A stretch of DNA of 64,000 bases from Leptospira inadai serovar Lyme str. 10 (GTDB lineage: Bacteria > Spirochaetota > Leptospiria > Leptospirales > Leptospiraceae). A model generated the notes under the pieces. The model had not been told where the DNA came from, did not search any database, and was given only the letters and a program-made list of their open reading frames with translations. The stretch is from contig NZ_AHMM02000024.1 in the NCBI RefSeq assembly GCF_000243675.2, positions 248,001-312,000 of the forward strand. The letters are read 5' to 3'. This document shows positions 48,201 to 56,445 of the stretch, piece by piece; position 1 is the first letter of the stretch, and each line of letters begins with the position of its first letter. The position numbers were made by a program, and so were the translations under genes.

Positions 48201-50506
48201 GCCGCGTTTCCCGCTAGGACCGTGTAATGAAAGAAATCCTCGCTCCCCTCTTCGTCTTCGCGCAACTCTTGAGATCGAACGAGATGACTCGCGATCTCGA
48301 GAACCAACGCCCCGTTACCGTTCTCTTTTTCTCGTTCGATTAGAATACGCGCGATTCGCTTATGGATTATACCGCGCTCGATCGGCTCGGTAGCATCCGA
48401 AATCCCCTGGCTCATTCTATCGTGAGAGAAACGAAACTGTACTTCGGATAACGAAGAAAGAAGTCCCGATTCTTCGATTTTCCCTTGAGAAATATATTGC
48501 AACGCCGGAAATAACATCGTTCCCGATTCGTGATAAAATAAAATGCCTTCCTTTACGCTCTCTCGAATTCCGCGCGCGAGCAGGTCCGGCTTATCCTTAA
48601 AAAAATCGTACAATATTCTAAGATCGAACTTCGCACCGATACATGCACCCACTCGTAATACGAGGGCCGTCTCTTCCGGAAGTCGCGCAATTCTTTCGAA
48701 AACAAGATCGAGAACGTTTTCCGTTACGCCTCTTTGAAGAATCCGATCCCATTCAGGAACGTAACGCGATGTAGTCGGGTTGAACGTTAGACAGGAATCC
48801 TGAAAAAGAGACTTTAAGAACTGATGTAGGAACAATGGATTACCGTCGGTTTTGGATATCAATATCTCCACCAACTTATCCGCATCGCCCGCATCAATGT
48901 ACAAGCTATCCGAAACGTACTTGCGAACGCTTTCTCGGCTCAATGGACCCAGTGTTATTTCCCGGACTTCCAGGCCTGGCGCAAGCGACTTCCCCTTTAA
49001 AGTGGAGAACTCCCCCTCCTCGATCCGACTAGCCAGAACGAATAGCAAACCTTCCCACTCTTCACTATGCAGAATATATTCGATTAAAGAAACGGACGCA
49101 GGATCCGCCCACTGAACGTCGTCCAACAATACGACGGCCGGGTTCTTTTTATCGAAGCATAAGCATAAAAACCGCAGTGCTACCGCAAATAAGGTCTTTT
49201 CATCCCTGGCTTTTTTCCGGTCCTTCGCCTTATCGGAAACCCCTAGAAGGTTTACCAGATCGGGTAAAAAATGGGCTAAAATTTCAAAATTTTCACCTAA
49301 CGTTTCCTTAATATAATTCCGAAGGCGTACTATCTCTTCTTCCTTGCGTTCCAGGATCGTTCGAAGAAGGTCTCCCATCATTTGTCGAAATGCGAAATAG
49401 GGAATGCCCCGCTTGTCCTCCTCGAACTTTCCTCGAATCAATTGAACCGAATATATGTCCAAGTAGGAAATCGCATCCTCGACTAAAGTCGTCTTTCCTG
49501 TTCCGGATTTTCCGCGCACGACGACGACTCCTCGCTTACCGGAGGTGACTCCGACTACGGCGGATTCGATCGTTTTTCTTTCCTTTTCCCTATCATAAAC
49601 GCGATCCGAATCGCGAAACCCGGTCCTCTGCTCGTAAACGCCGGGCAGGAATTCGGAAAGCTTTCGCTTTGAACGTAAAGATTCCTTAATATTCTTTAAA
49701 TCATGAGTTAAGCTTTCAAGCGAGCGATATCGTTCCTCGGGCATTTTTGAAAGCAATTTATCCACGACATCGGAAACGGCTCTGGGTACATCATCCCGCA
49801 ATTTGGCGAGAGAAACCGGCGATCGAGCAATATGATAATGGATTAATTCTAGGGGATCATCGGAATTGAATGGAGGAACTCCCACTAGGATCTGATAGAA
49901 CAAAGCCCCCAAGGAATAAGCATCCGAACGGGAATCGACCGCTCGATTTAAGCGTCCGGTATTTTCGGGAGAACAATATGCGAGCAGATCGAAGGTGTAA
50001 CGCTGAGGGACATACCCTCCTTTATCCGATAGTAAAAGAGAAGCGCCCCCAAGCCATGCCAGTTTAGAGACGCGAGATGTCGGGTCATAAAAAAAGGCCT
50101 TGGGAGAGATTTGATTATGAACGATCCCGACCGAATGTAGTTTCAAAAGGTTTTCGGATAATGACAGGGCCATCTCCAAAAATTCCTCTATTTCGATATT
50201 AGGACTTCCCGAGAGTCTCTTTTCCAAAAGGCCGAAGGAAACGTTTTCGTAAACCAAGCAGATTCTTTCGGAAACGTCCACCATCATTTCCGGTCGTAAA
50301 ATTCCGGAATCCGACACTAATTTTCCAAGTTCGAACTCGTTTACGAAATAAAAAGAGGAAGCTTCCTTTGCGTCGGTTTTTTGGACGCGAATAATTTTCG
50401 CGTCTCGGACTGGACCGAAAAACCCCCGGTAAGTGATGGAGAAAGAATCCTCATGGATTTGCTCCCCCAACTCGTAGGGAATTTTTTCGGTTTTCGCCTT
50501 AGCCAT
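45230..50506 (-). CDS. Giant pseudokinase-ATPase-TPR-GAF-SpoIIE signalling protein
   Basis: The 1758-residue protein has an N-terminal kinase-fold domain (about 10-275), an AAA/predicted ATPase module with Walker A GKSGTGKT (332-339) and Walker B LLDDVQWAD near 460, a long TPR-type helical region (about 780-1290), a GAF domain (about 1330-1490), a coiled linker and a SpoIIE PP2C phosphatase (about 1530-1758) with GGDFYD and ADATGHGVQ. Leptospira has several such proteins. The kinase catalytic loop is HNQIS (130-134) where active enzymes have HxD, and no DFG is seen, so it should be a pseudokinase, whereas phosphatase motifs look intact. It starts 6 nt after the Pyr4-like gene, suggesting it is part of that operon. 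Confidence 0.93.
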   Translation of the reverse strand: MAKAKTEKIPYELGEQIHEDSFSITYRGFFGPVRDAKIIRVQKTDAKEASSFYFVNEFELGKLVSDSGILRPEMMVDVSERICLVYENVSFGLLEKRLSGSPNIEIEEFLEMALSLSENLLKLHSVGIVHNQISPKAFFYDPTSRVSKLAWLGGASLLLSDKGGYVPQRYTFDLLAYCSPENTGRLNRAVDSRSDAYSLGALFYQILVGVPPFNSDDPLELIHYHIARSPVSLAKLRDDVPRAVSDVVDKLLSKMPEERYRSLESLTHDLKNIKESLRSKRKLSEFLPGVYEQRTGFRDSDRVYDREKERKTIESAVVGVTSGKRGVVVVRGKSGTGKTTLVEDAISYLDIYSVQLIRGKFEEDKRGIPYFAFRQMMGDLLRTILERKEEEIVRLRNYIKETLGENFEILAHFLPDLVNLLGVSDKAKDRKKARDEKTLFAVALRFLCLCFDKKNPAVVLLDDVQWADPASVSLIEYILHSEEWEGLLFVLASRIEEGEFSTLKGKSLAPGLEVREITLGPLSRESVRKYVSDSLYIDAGDADKLVEILISKTDGNPLFLHQFLKSLFQDSCLTFNPTTSRYVPEWDRILQRGVTENVLDLVFERIARLPEETALVLRVGACIGAKFDLRILYDFFKDKPDLLARGIRESVKEGILFYHESGTMLFPALQYISQGKIEESGLLSSLSEVQFRFSHDRMSQGISDATEPIERGIIHKRIARILIEREKENGNGALVLEIASHLVRSQELREDEEGSEDFFHYTVLAGNAAKASAAYESAYSIFGLLSSLLRKNHRRSDRRTSFNIMKSLAESAYYLSKREEAEEIVAELLAKAESPIEKVDVYLMQLEVMNVFNDLESAYKIGVDALECLGIRFRGKPGIAGLLFEFLKMIVYGRGRSPEKLINAKENKDPHKVEAVNIIVNLLNYGKHMDATVMAYLYLKLINLTLKEGNSPSSFFGYAGFGSVILAGTGNFELSLRYWRLAEGILERFDADHLYGRYIFGRTILLDYFKHPFRAIADFAEESYHKCLQHGDYLWAGYALFSQNMYQLYSAENSYSYREKIRENIERGSKLNYDILNIFLYTSESYLDRIEGKTTESIRFKESVLSHKNFEDSVLFPAGNGTANSWYATLIGTSAYLSRNYNEAERILDKYKEDVEKSRILFLYSEYRFYKSMLLLKFSDSGRKLRFSERLFIRNSRSLFSRWQKIYPTSFSAYAFVLKAEIAEFQGKEDAASVYYENAIKEAEYESSDLRKAVVFEHAARWNIRRDRLSYGKFLLQNSLRLYGYWGAKSLVESLKEEFEEVLRASSTGKHSLERVLSDSILATSYNLDLRTVLKASQSISGVIELGELLRQLVRTIMESAAATRGFLVLPDGRELYLRAGSDIEEPGFLPKPMTLDDAAHLLPTEVVYYCFRSGQRILLADASKDPLYSVNPYVRRSKPKSLLCMPITKQGRILCVLYLENRLTSGIFDQHRLEILEILSAQAAISLENAKLYEDITSMNSELEQKVAERTDELARSLEIIRKDMLYSKRIQRSILPEHFTIPGLRYSVSYLPMDEVGGDFYDLSVVKDGKYRFFLADATGHGVQAALITMAIKGEYENLKFKFDDPGELLSELNNAILTKYKTLYFTATLTDLDLNEMKLKYASAGHLSQYLLRDGETRDLPKTGAILGFVKDYPYKNSEFGIQSGDRLYLFSDGIFEQFDSDKIEYGEDRFRNSVLSTRQFDPDRQAEKIIACVYEFLRGTPVQDDITLIILNIE

Positions 50507-50512
50507 GCGTCA

Positions 50513-51175
50513 TTAACTGAATCGTTTAAAATTTATTAAATAAAAGGAATCGGCAATAAAGCAAAGAACGCCTAAAATCAGCACGAAATATTCCATAGGG
50601 AAGTAAAGAAACAAGAAAACCGTAAAAAAAGCGTTCCCGACCAATTTTGCCCAAGAAACCGGATATGAAAAGAGACTCGGGTTTTTCATCCTAATAAACA
50701 AAAGAGGATACAACCCCGAAATAAATAAATTCAAAATATACGCCGAATTTGAACCGGTAAACAAATCGTATCCTCCTTTGTGGAATGCGTAAATTAACGT
50801 CCCCCAGGAGATTACAAGAAACGCTAAAAGGAATCGATACCCTATGTCGCTTATAGGGAAGGACAATTGTTTTTTACCGTATCGAATGACATGATAGAAA
50901 ATAACGACGTCGAGTACGAAAGCGAGTCTATATCCCCATAATAAAATGGCTCCCATGGGCTCTTGAATCACAAAACCCCAGAGAAATTCCCAAATGATAT
51001 TTCCGCAGGCGATGAAAACAGGCATCTCTACGAAATGAGATTTAAACGGTGCAATCACCAGAACAAGATACATATAAGCCCAAAAAACGACTCCGAGAAG
51101 GAGCAGAATATTTTCCGTTAGGGTATATCTTCCGAAAAGATCGGGGTCCGAAAAAACTCTGTTCAGAAATTCCAT
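50513..51175 (-). CDS. Seven-helix membrane protein resembling Pyr4/PaxB-type terpene cyclases
   Basis: From the ATG at 51175, 4 nt after the oxygenase stop and preceded by GGGAG, the protein has 220 residues and seven helices. The frame is open upstream to 51340 but that part overlaps the neighbour and looks non-coding. Helix 2 contains NIIWEF with Glu63, helix 3 has YRLAFVLDVVIFYHVIRYG, and helix 7 has Asp209. Fungal integral-membrane terpene cyclases (Pyr4, PaxB and relatives) are of about this size, have seven helices, and need Glu63 and Asp218 (Pyr4 numbering); the NxxWE pattern is their hallmark. The link is by motif only. Bacterial members of uncertain function are known, so a catalytic role is a hypothesis. 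Confidence 0.68.
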   Translation of the reverse strand: MEFLNRVFSDPDLFGRYTLTENILLLLGVVFWAYMYLVLVIAPFKSHFVEMPVFIACGNIIWEFLWGFVIQEPMGAILLWGYRLAFVLDVVIFYHVIRYGKKQLSFPISDIGYRFLLAFLVISWGTLIYAFHKGGYDLFTGSNSAYILNLFISGLYPLLFIRMKNPSLFSYPVSWAKLVGNAFFTVFLFLYFPMEYFVLILGVLCFIADSFYLINFKRFS

Positions 51176-51179
51176 CGGC

Positions 51180-52304
51180 TTATACTCCCCAATTGTCTCG
51201 TAGCGATGGCGGAATCCAAAAGCGTGCACGCTTCCCGTCATAGTAAAAATGATCCATCGAAAACAGAAGTTTGGACGAGAAAAAGGAAACGAGCTTTCCG
51301 AATCCCTTATCCTCATCCAAATGAAAATCGACATCCACAAAAATTCTTTCGAGGAAACTGCCGAGCAAATCTTTGGGAGGCCAAGGTAGCCCTAACACTT
51401 TGGAAGTATCTTCCCCCATGTACGTTTGTATAAAGTAAAGCGGAAGATTATCGAAAAGATTTCCCGGAAGCATATATTCCATAAAATCAATAAGGGATTG
51501 AGTCAAAATCTTACCCGCTTCGGACGATTTCCTTTGGTCTAAAAAAATCGATTCCCCGAACGAATGAGCGTTCGAAAAGTTTTCCGGGCAAAGTTCCGGT
51601 TTTACTCCGATCAGATGACCCACTACTCTCCACAAATGAATATACGAATCTTTCTCTTCCTCCGTTAAACGAATACTGGATTGGGCCAGACCTTCTATTA
51701 CTAGGCTTGAAAACGATTGGAGAGTTCCGGCCATATCCTCCTGATTTACAGGTTTACCTAAATCGGGATTCCAATCCGGACTCTGAGAAAGAAAATACCG
51801 AATGGCGGCATGCATCAGACGGACTTTTTGGGAAACTCGTATGCCCCGGCCTTTCGGTCCTAATCCATCGACTTGCAAAACGGAAATAACAAATTGAGTC
51901 GTTTCCATTAATCGCCGATTCACGTTGGAAAGGGATCGATTTTGTTCCACCAAACGGCCCGTTCTCAACAGGACCTGAGCACCGTCCCCGCAAGAATAAG
52001 CCATTGGAAGAGACTTAACGCAGAGCATCATTAAAATCTGTCCTCCAAAGCGACTAAATATGCCTTGGGCTTGCCGGATTTTACCCCAATCCGTCCAGTC
52101 CGGCAGCACTTCGGTGGTTTCGAAATATTCTTCGAAGTACGGCGGAAGTCCGGGAGGAATCGGATCGGAGTTTTTAGCAAGAAAATCGAAAAAAAGCAAT
52201 GTCTTAGGTTGATCGAACGCTGATTCATGAAAGTATTTTCTAATAATCTCATCCGCAATCGGATCCGTTTCTTGTCGCAGTGCTCTAAGTTCCTTCGTTT
52301 CCAT
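51180..52304 (-). CDS. Oxygenase MpaB/Lcp family protein (DUF2236)
   Basis: The 374-residue protein has the DUF2236 domain of latex-clearing proteins and MpaB-type oxygenases, with histidines in KVRLMHAAIRYF and YIHLWRVVGHLIGV that correspond to the haem-contact helices; Lcp-type enzymes bind haem b and cleave isoprenoid double bonds. The upstream frame extends to a TTG at 52319, but the ATG at 52304 follows GGAGG at 8 nt. The Pyr4-like gene begins 4 nt after its stop. In fungi MpaB-type oxygenases cleave prenyl side chains in meroterpenoid pathways, which makes this pairing suggestive. Membrane association is plausible though no signal peptide is seen. Confidence 0.82.
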   Translation of the reverse strand: METKELRALRQETDPIADEIIRKYFHESAFDQPKTLLFFDFLAKNSDPIPPGLPPYFEEYFETTEVLPDWTDWGKIRQAQGIFSRFGGQILMMLCVKSLPMAYSCGDGAQVLLRTGRLVEQNRSLSNVNRRLMETTQFVISVLQVDGLGPKGRGIRVSQKVRLMHAAIRYFLSQSPDWNPDLGKPVNQEDMAGTLQSFSSLVIEGLAQSSIRLTEEEKDSYIHLWRVVGHLIGVKPELCPENFSNAHSFGESIFLDQRKSSEAGKILTQSLIDFMEYMLPGNLFDNLPLYFIQTYMGEDTSKVLGLPWPPKDLLGSFLERIFVDVDFHLDEDKGFGKLVSFFSSKLLFSMDHFYYDGKRARFWIPPSLRDNWGV

Positions 52305-52406
52305 CTGCAGTACCTCCAACTCTAGCTTTCTAGGATTGGCAACTGTAATATTCGGATTTTAAAAAGAAAGCACTTGTAAAAAAATCTAGAACGAAATTCT
52401 TGTTTC

Positions 52407-53795
52407 ATGCTCGCGCTTCAAACTCGAAGAAAACGCCTCTTTTCCCTAATATTCTTATGTACGATATCGACTACTGGAGATCTTCTTTCGGTCGGGATCT
52501 TTCAACCCTCTCATAATGCTCGTTATGGCGGAATGGGTGGAACAAATTTAGCAGTAGGCGGTTCGCCGATGGACATCGGCACGAATCCCGCTAATTTAGG
52601 ACTGTCTTCGAAAAAAGAACTCGAATTCGGAGTTTCTTTACCTTACATTCGTTCGATATATACCGATAAATTCCAAGATCCCGATCCTAATTTAGCTTAT
52701 ACGAATTCTCAAAATTATAATGTTCTTGCACCGCTTCCGTATCTAGCGATTCGGATTCCTATTTCGGAGAAATTAACGTACGGCACCGGGATCTATGTTC
52801 CCGGTGGCGGGAATGGAAACGTCAGCGAATTGAATCGTGCGACACCGAACGGTCAGACTTTCCAAAATTGGTCCGGGCTGAATATTTCGGGTCCGATCGG
52901 CAACTCGAGAAGAATTAAGGAATCCTATTCGAGCACATTTTATGTTGTAAAGAATACTCATGCACTTTCGTATAGAATCGGAAATTTATTGATCGGAGCC
53001 GGAATAGAAGGCATTTATTCGCATCAAATAGCCTACCAAAAATACTATGACCCGACCGGATCGGTCGAACTACCGGGCCAGGGATTTTACTATAGGAGTA
53101 GAAACGCATTCTCTCTAGGCGGAATTTTCGGTTTAACCTATCAGCTTACCGACACTATTAAGGCTGCCTATTCCTACCAAACTTCCGCAAAACTTCCTTT
53201 AGACGGAGATATGCAAGTGGGAGCGAACCCGGGAAGAACAGGGGTCTCCGCGGCGTTCTATCTCCCCGAACGCCACGGACTCGGCGTTTCCTACGGTACG
53301 GAAAAGTTCCGTATCGGAATGGACTTCCTTTATTATAATTATAGTTCTTATGTAACGACCTATAAGCAGGTCCTCGCCGCGGCTTGGTACCCTACTCCAT
53401 TCGGAAATACGAATACGATTCCTCAAAATCTGGATTACCATGATTCTTGGGCTGCAGGAATCGGAGGAGAATACGAATCCGATTCCTGGATCTATCGCGC
53501 CGGAGCTCGTCATAATACCGGGGTGCTGCGATCCGACGGCACAAATGCTCTTCAAGCCGGAATCATGGTCCAAGATCTCGTTTCGGTCGGCCTCGGCTAT
53601 AAAAGAGATAAGTGGAAATTCGATTTTACCTTTCTATACTACCTACCTGCGCGAGTTACCGGGCAGCTGACTAGCGACTGGACGCTTGTGCATACTGCGT
53701 TCGGCCCGACGGACATCAGATTGCAGGAATTTCAACATTCTTTAAAGTCGGATATCCCTGCCCTAATGTTCGGCGCCAATCGAACCTTTGATTAA
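52407..53795 (+). CDS. FadL/OmpP1-type outer-membrane channel
   Basis: The 462-residue precursor has a signal peptide (about 10-30) and then the FadL/OmpP1/TodX signature: GIFQPSHNARYGGMGGTNLAV, SPMDIGTNPANLG and later paired strands. Family members form 14-stranded barrels with an N-terminal plug and admit long-chain fatty acids, aromatic compounds or other hydrophobic molecules. Length matches. It is divergent from the MpaB-type oxygenase across about 100 bp, so it may feed or export its substrate. Both are read outward from one shared control region. Confidence 0.9.
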   Translation: MLALQTRRKRLFSLIFLCTISTTGDLLSVGIFQPSHNARYGGMGGTNLAVGGSPMDIGTNPANLGLSSKKELEFGVSLPYIRSIYTDKFQDPDPNLAYTNSQNYNVLAPLPYLAIRIPISEKLTYGTGIYVPGGGNGNVSELNRATPNGQTFQNWSGLNISGPIGNSRRIKESYSSTFYVVKNTHALSYRIGNLLIGAGIEGIYSHQIAYQKYYDPTGSVELPGQGFYYRSRNAFSLGGIFGLTYQLTDTIKAAYSYQTSAKLPLDGDMQVGANPGRTGVSAAFYLPERHGLGVSYGTEKFRIGMDFLYYNYSSYVTTYKQVLAAAWYPTPFGNTNTIPQNLDYHDSWAAGIGGEYESDSWIYRAGARHNTGVLRSDGTNALQAGIMVQDLVSVGLGYKRDKWKFDFTFLYYLPARVTGQLTSDWTLVHTAFGPTDIRLQEFQHSLKSDIPALMFGANRTFD

Positions 53796-53815
53796 AAAGC
53801 GGATCGAAAACCGAA

Positions 53816-54646
53816 TCAGGACTTCCTTTTTCTTAGCCTCATGAACGAAATGGAAACCAAACTTATGAAATCGACTGTCGGTAATAATAGAATCATAGGA
53901 TGTAATAATCCTAGCAATACGAAGGTAAGTAAGAAGAAGCAACTGAATTCACCGCCTCGAATTCCTGCTGTAATCAAGGGATCCAATCGATATCGAACCG
54001 CTATAAAATTATAATATGCAAGAAGGATAATCTGACCGGCAAGAATATGGATCGGGCCAAGAAGAATTTTGTCGTCCTTCCAACCGATAAACCCGGTATC
54101 CGAAAAATGAAAAAACCGTAGAAATCCTTCGGTAAAAAATAAAATCCAGAGTCCTAACCCGAACATATAAACCGCGAACAAGAATCGATTTTTATGTTCG
54201 AACTTTAGTTCCTTCCCGATTGGACTTTCGATTTGGTATTCACCCTCCCGCAACGATTTCCAAGTAATAATCGCGCCTAAAACATCGATCGTTAATTGAA
54301 CGGCCAGATAAAAGAGAAAAAAGCCTCTAAAAGAACTCGGAGCGGAAGAAGAAGTGCTTAAGAAATAAAATAAAAATGCGACGATCAAATAATAGCCTGC
54401 TATCCAAAGCCTAGCGGCGACCGACGCTGCCGCAAACGAAGTTAACATCCGCCCTTTCCAATACCATATCGCGAAAATATAATGGAATAGACCCAATGCG
54501 AGAATAAAAAGAATCTCTTGCTTTTCCTCGTATGCCGAAAGATAAGCGAACCCCTGCCAGATCAAAATCCAAGTTCCGACGCAAAGATTCCAGAAACTAT
54601 TCCATCGTAAAGATCGACTAACTAGAGTATGCGACAAAGTTTTCAT
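53816..54646 (-). CDS. Multi-spanning membrane protein of unknown family
   Basis: The 276-residue product has about eight hydrophobic helices, separated by short loops, and a basic tail (MRLRKRKS). Helices include WILIWQGFAYLSAY, LWIAGYYLIVAFLFYFL, and LLGPIHILAGQIILLAYY. I do not recognise it. It converges on the FadL gene with a 20-bp gap and lies near the Pyr4-like cluster, which also encodes a small multi-helix protein, but I see no sequence tie between them. Confidence 0.7.
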   Translation of the reverse strand: MKTLSHTLVSRSLRWNSFWNLCVGTWILIWQGFAYLSAYEEKQEILFILALGLFHYIFAIWYWKGRMLTSFAAASVAARLWIAGYYLIVAFLFYFLSTSSSAPSSFRGFFLFYLAVQLTIDVLGAIITWKSLREGEYQIESPIGKELKFEHKNRFLFAVYMFGLGLWILFFTEGFLRFFHFSDTGFIGWKDDKILLGPIHILAGQIILLAYYNFIAVRYRLDPLITAGIRGGEFSCFFLLTFVLLGLLHPMILLLPTVDFISLVSISFMRLRKRKS

Positions 54647-55084
54647 CCGCGTTTTTTCCTTTCTCTCCGGCCACCCATCTTTCCCTTATACAAAAAGGAT
54701 TCAAATATCTTTCAGAATCTCACGCCTAATTCTTGATTTCTTTTCTAAAACGAATTCTACCATCTAACAAAAAATAGGTTTAGTGCCTTTTCCATTCCGA
54801 TCCAAACCTTTTGATCTAACCCGAGAAAGCCTGAGCAAAGATTCTGATCGATAAACCGAACCGATGATAAAATTTCGAAAAGGCAACCTTGGATTGGATT
54901 CCCGAAACTCGATCTCGTCCCTGCCGATCATTAAAATCCGAATCAGGATATCGTATATTCCCAAAAGAATTCATTCGACCATGCTACATTAACCCGGAAA
55001 CTTATTTGAATTTTGTTTACTATTTTTTCGCTTTAACGGAACATTATCTATAATAATGGAATAAGCATAAGGAGAGGATGGACT
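54647..55084. other. 438-bp gap before cysE, no gene supported
   Basis: Only short frames without coding character (such as 54764-54964 minus) occur. The right part holds a possible TATAAT box at 55049-55054 for the acetyltransferase gene. Confidence 0.5.
55049..55054 (+). promoter_or_regulatory. Possible -10 box for cysE
   Basis: TATAAT lies 30 nt before the cysE ATG at 55085, but there is no good -35 at the standard distance. Weak evidence. Confidence 0.3.
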
Positions 55085-55990
55085 ATGAGTTCAAACGCAT
55101 TCAATCGGGCTTCGCTCCAAAACCAATCCGAGAAGCAGCAATATAGAAATTTTCTAGAATCGATTTACCAAAAACAAAATGAGAGCACTCATCAGTACGG
55201 CGGTCGACGTGTCGCGAGGGACTTCATTCAGGAACTGTTCAATATCATTTTTGCGGGATACTTCTCCGATCTAACGTTTCGCGATATCGCCCAAGTGGAA
55301 GATAGCATAGCGTTATTTATGTCGGAAGCTAAAGATAAGCTTCAACCTTACTTGCTTTCGACTCCGTCCTCCACAACTCTTAACCTTAACGATGTACTCG
55401 CGGATTTTCAAAACAATCTCCCCAATTTATACGAGCTCATTTGGCAAGACGCACTGGCCGCTTACGAAGGAGATCCCGCTGCGGAAAGTGTAAAGGAAGT
55501 CATACTCGCTTATCCCGGTTTTTATGCCATAGCGGTTCATCGGATTGCGAACGTCCTCCACGGCCTAGGAGTTCCGATCTTTCCAAGAATGTTAAGCGAA
55601 TACGCGCACGAAAAAACCGGAATCGATATACATCCCGGGGCAAAGATCGGGAGATCTTTTTTTATGGACCACGGAACCGGAATCGTCATTGGAGGAACCT
55701 CGATTATCGCCAATAACGTGAAAATCTACCAAGGAGTAACGTTAGGCGCATTGTCCGTGAGTAAAAGTATGGCACAGTTGAAAAGGCACCCGACGATCGA
55801 AGAAAACGTAATTATCTATGCCGGAGCCACCATCCTAGGTGGGGATACGGTGATAGGACGAAACAGTATCATTGGCGGGAACGCTTGGTTAACGCAAAGC
55901 GTTCCGTCCTATTCCATAGTGAATCAGAAAAATGAAGTACGAGTACGAAATTCCCAGGAGTTGAATAACGTAATCGATTTTTCGATATAA
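55085..55990 (+). CDS. cysE: Serine O-acetyltransferase
   Basis: The 301-residue enzyme acetylates serine with acetyl-CoA, the first step of cysteine synthesis. It has the helical N-terminal half and the left-handed beta-helix of hexapeptide repeats (about 185-270), with DHGTGIVIGG carrying the catalytic histidine, and closing KRHPTI and GGNAWLT segments. It is longer than E. coli CysE at the N-terminus, like the plant/EpsC type. GGAGAGG precedes the ATG. It is monocistronic; a 7-bp GC stem at 56044-56064 may terminate it. Confidence 0.9.
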   Translation: MSSNAFNRASLQNQSEKQQYRNFLESIYQKQNESTHQYGGRRVARDFIQELFNIIFAGYFSDLTFRDIAQVEDSIALFMSEAKDKLQPYLLSTPSSTTLNLNDVLADFQNNLPNLYELIWQDALAAYEGDPAAESVKEVILAYPGFYAIAVHRIANVLHGLGVPIFPRMLSEYAHEKTGIDIHPGAKIGRSFFMDHGTGIVIGGTSIIANNVKIYQGVTLGALSVSKSMAQLKRHPTIEENVIIYAGATILGGDTVIGRNSIIGGNAWLTQSVPSYSIVNQKNEVRVRNSQELNNVIDFSI

Positions 55991-56043
55991 GAGCCTCTAT
56001 CTTCATTATCCTCTTCCTATTTGAATTTTCTGCCCATTCCGCA

Positions 56044-56064
56044 GGGAGGACATTCTTTCCTCCC
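56044..56064 (+). terminator. Hairpin after cysE
   Basis: GGGAGGA (56044-56050) pairs with TCCTCCC (56058-56064) over a 7-base loop, 54 nt after the cysE stop. No T-run follows, so it is only a weak terminator candidate. Confidence 0.35.
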
Positions 56065-56148
56065 CCATCGCTCCTCTAGAAAGAATTATTTTTAACACGC
56101 CCGTTTCGGATAAACCTTTCGTTTTTTGATTTCGGGACCCGGAAAAAG

Positions 56149-56204
56149 TTGACAATTTATATACCCCTATGGGTATATGTTATTTAACATACCTATGGGG
56201 GTAT
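56149..56204 (+). promoter_or_regulatory. Promoter with two CsoR/CstR-type operators
   Basis: TTGACA at 56149-56154 is the -35. Operator 1, ATACCCCTATGGGTAT, at 56161-56176 lies between -35 and -10; operator 2, ATACCTATGGGGGTAT, at 56189-56204 ends just before the ATG at 56207. The two together form an imperfect larger inverted repeat. ATACC...GGTAT blocks are the typical targets of CsoR-family repressors, and a matching palindrome lies in front of the repressor gene at 61750. Confidence 0.68.
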
Positions 56205-56206
56205 AT

Positions 56207-56443
56207 ATGCAAACTGGGGCGAACTGGTGCATCGAGCGATTTCTTTTCCTGATCGGAGGAATCTTCTCATTAATCGGCGTATCGATCGGCTTTTTTATTA
56301 CGCAATGGGGATATCTATTGAATCTGTTGGTGGCTTTAAACATGATCCTGTATGCCGGCACGGGCTTTTGCCCGATGGCGTTTCTGCTTAAAAAAATAGG
56401 GGCCCCTTCGGAATGCAAAATCGTCTCCGGAAGGGAGGAGTGA
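56207..56443 (+). CDS. DUF2892 membrane protein
   Basis: From the ATG at 56207 (GGGGG upstream, overlapping operator 2) the product has 78 residues and two helices, ending in the TGFCPMAFLLKKIG motif of DUF2892 domains (the YgaP membrane part). Such two-helix modules often occur beside rhodanese or sulfide-related genes. The frame is open 30 nt further upstream to 56177, which I reject because it would run through operator DNA. It is the first gene of the RND operon; the next gene begins 2 nt after its stop. Confidence 0.78.
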   Translation: MQTGANWCIERFLFLIGGIFSLIGVSIGFFITQWGYLLNLLVALNMILYAGTGFCPMAFLLKKIGAPSECKIVSGREE

Positions 56444-56445
56444 GA

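Noticed and set aside
51176..51340. Upstream extension of the Pyr4-like gene
   Set aside because: It overlaps the oxygenase gene by 160 nt and lacks a ribosome site, whereas the ATG at 51175 follows GGGAG directly after the oxygenase stop.
54764..54964. Short minus-strand frame
   Set aside because: No ribosome site and no coding-like composition; kept as gap.
56177..56206. Upstream start of the first DUF2892 gene
   Set aside because: It would place the initiation codon inside operator DNA, while the ATG at 56207 has a G-rich ribosome site.
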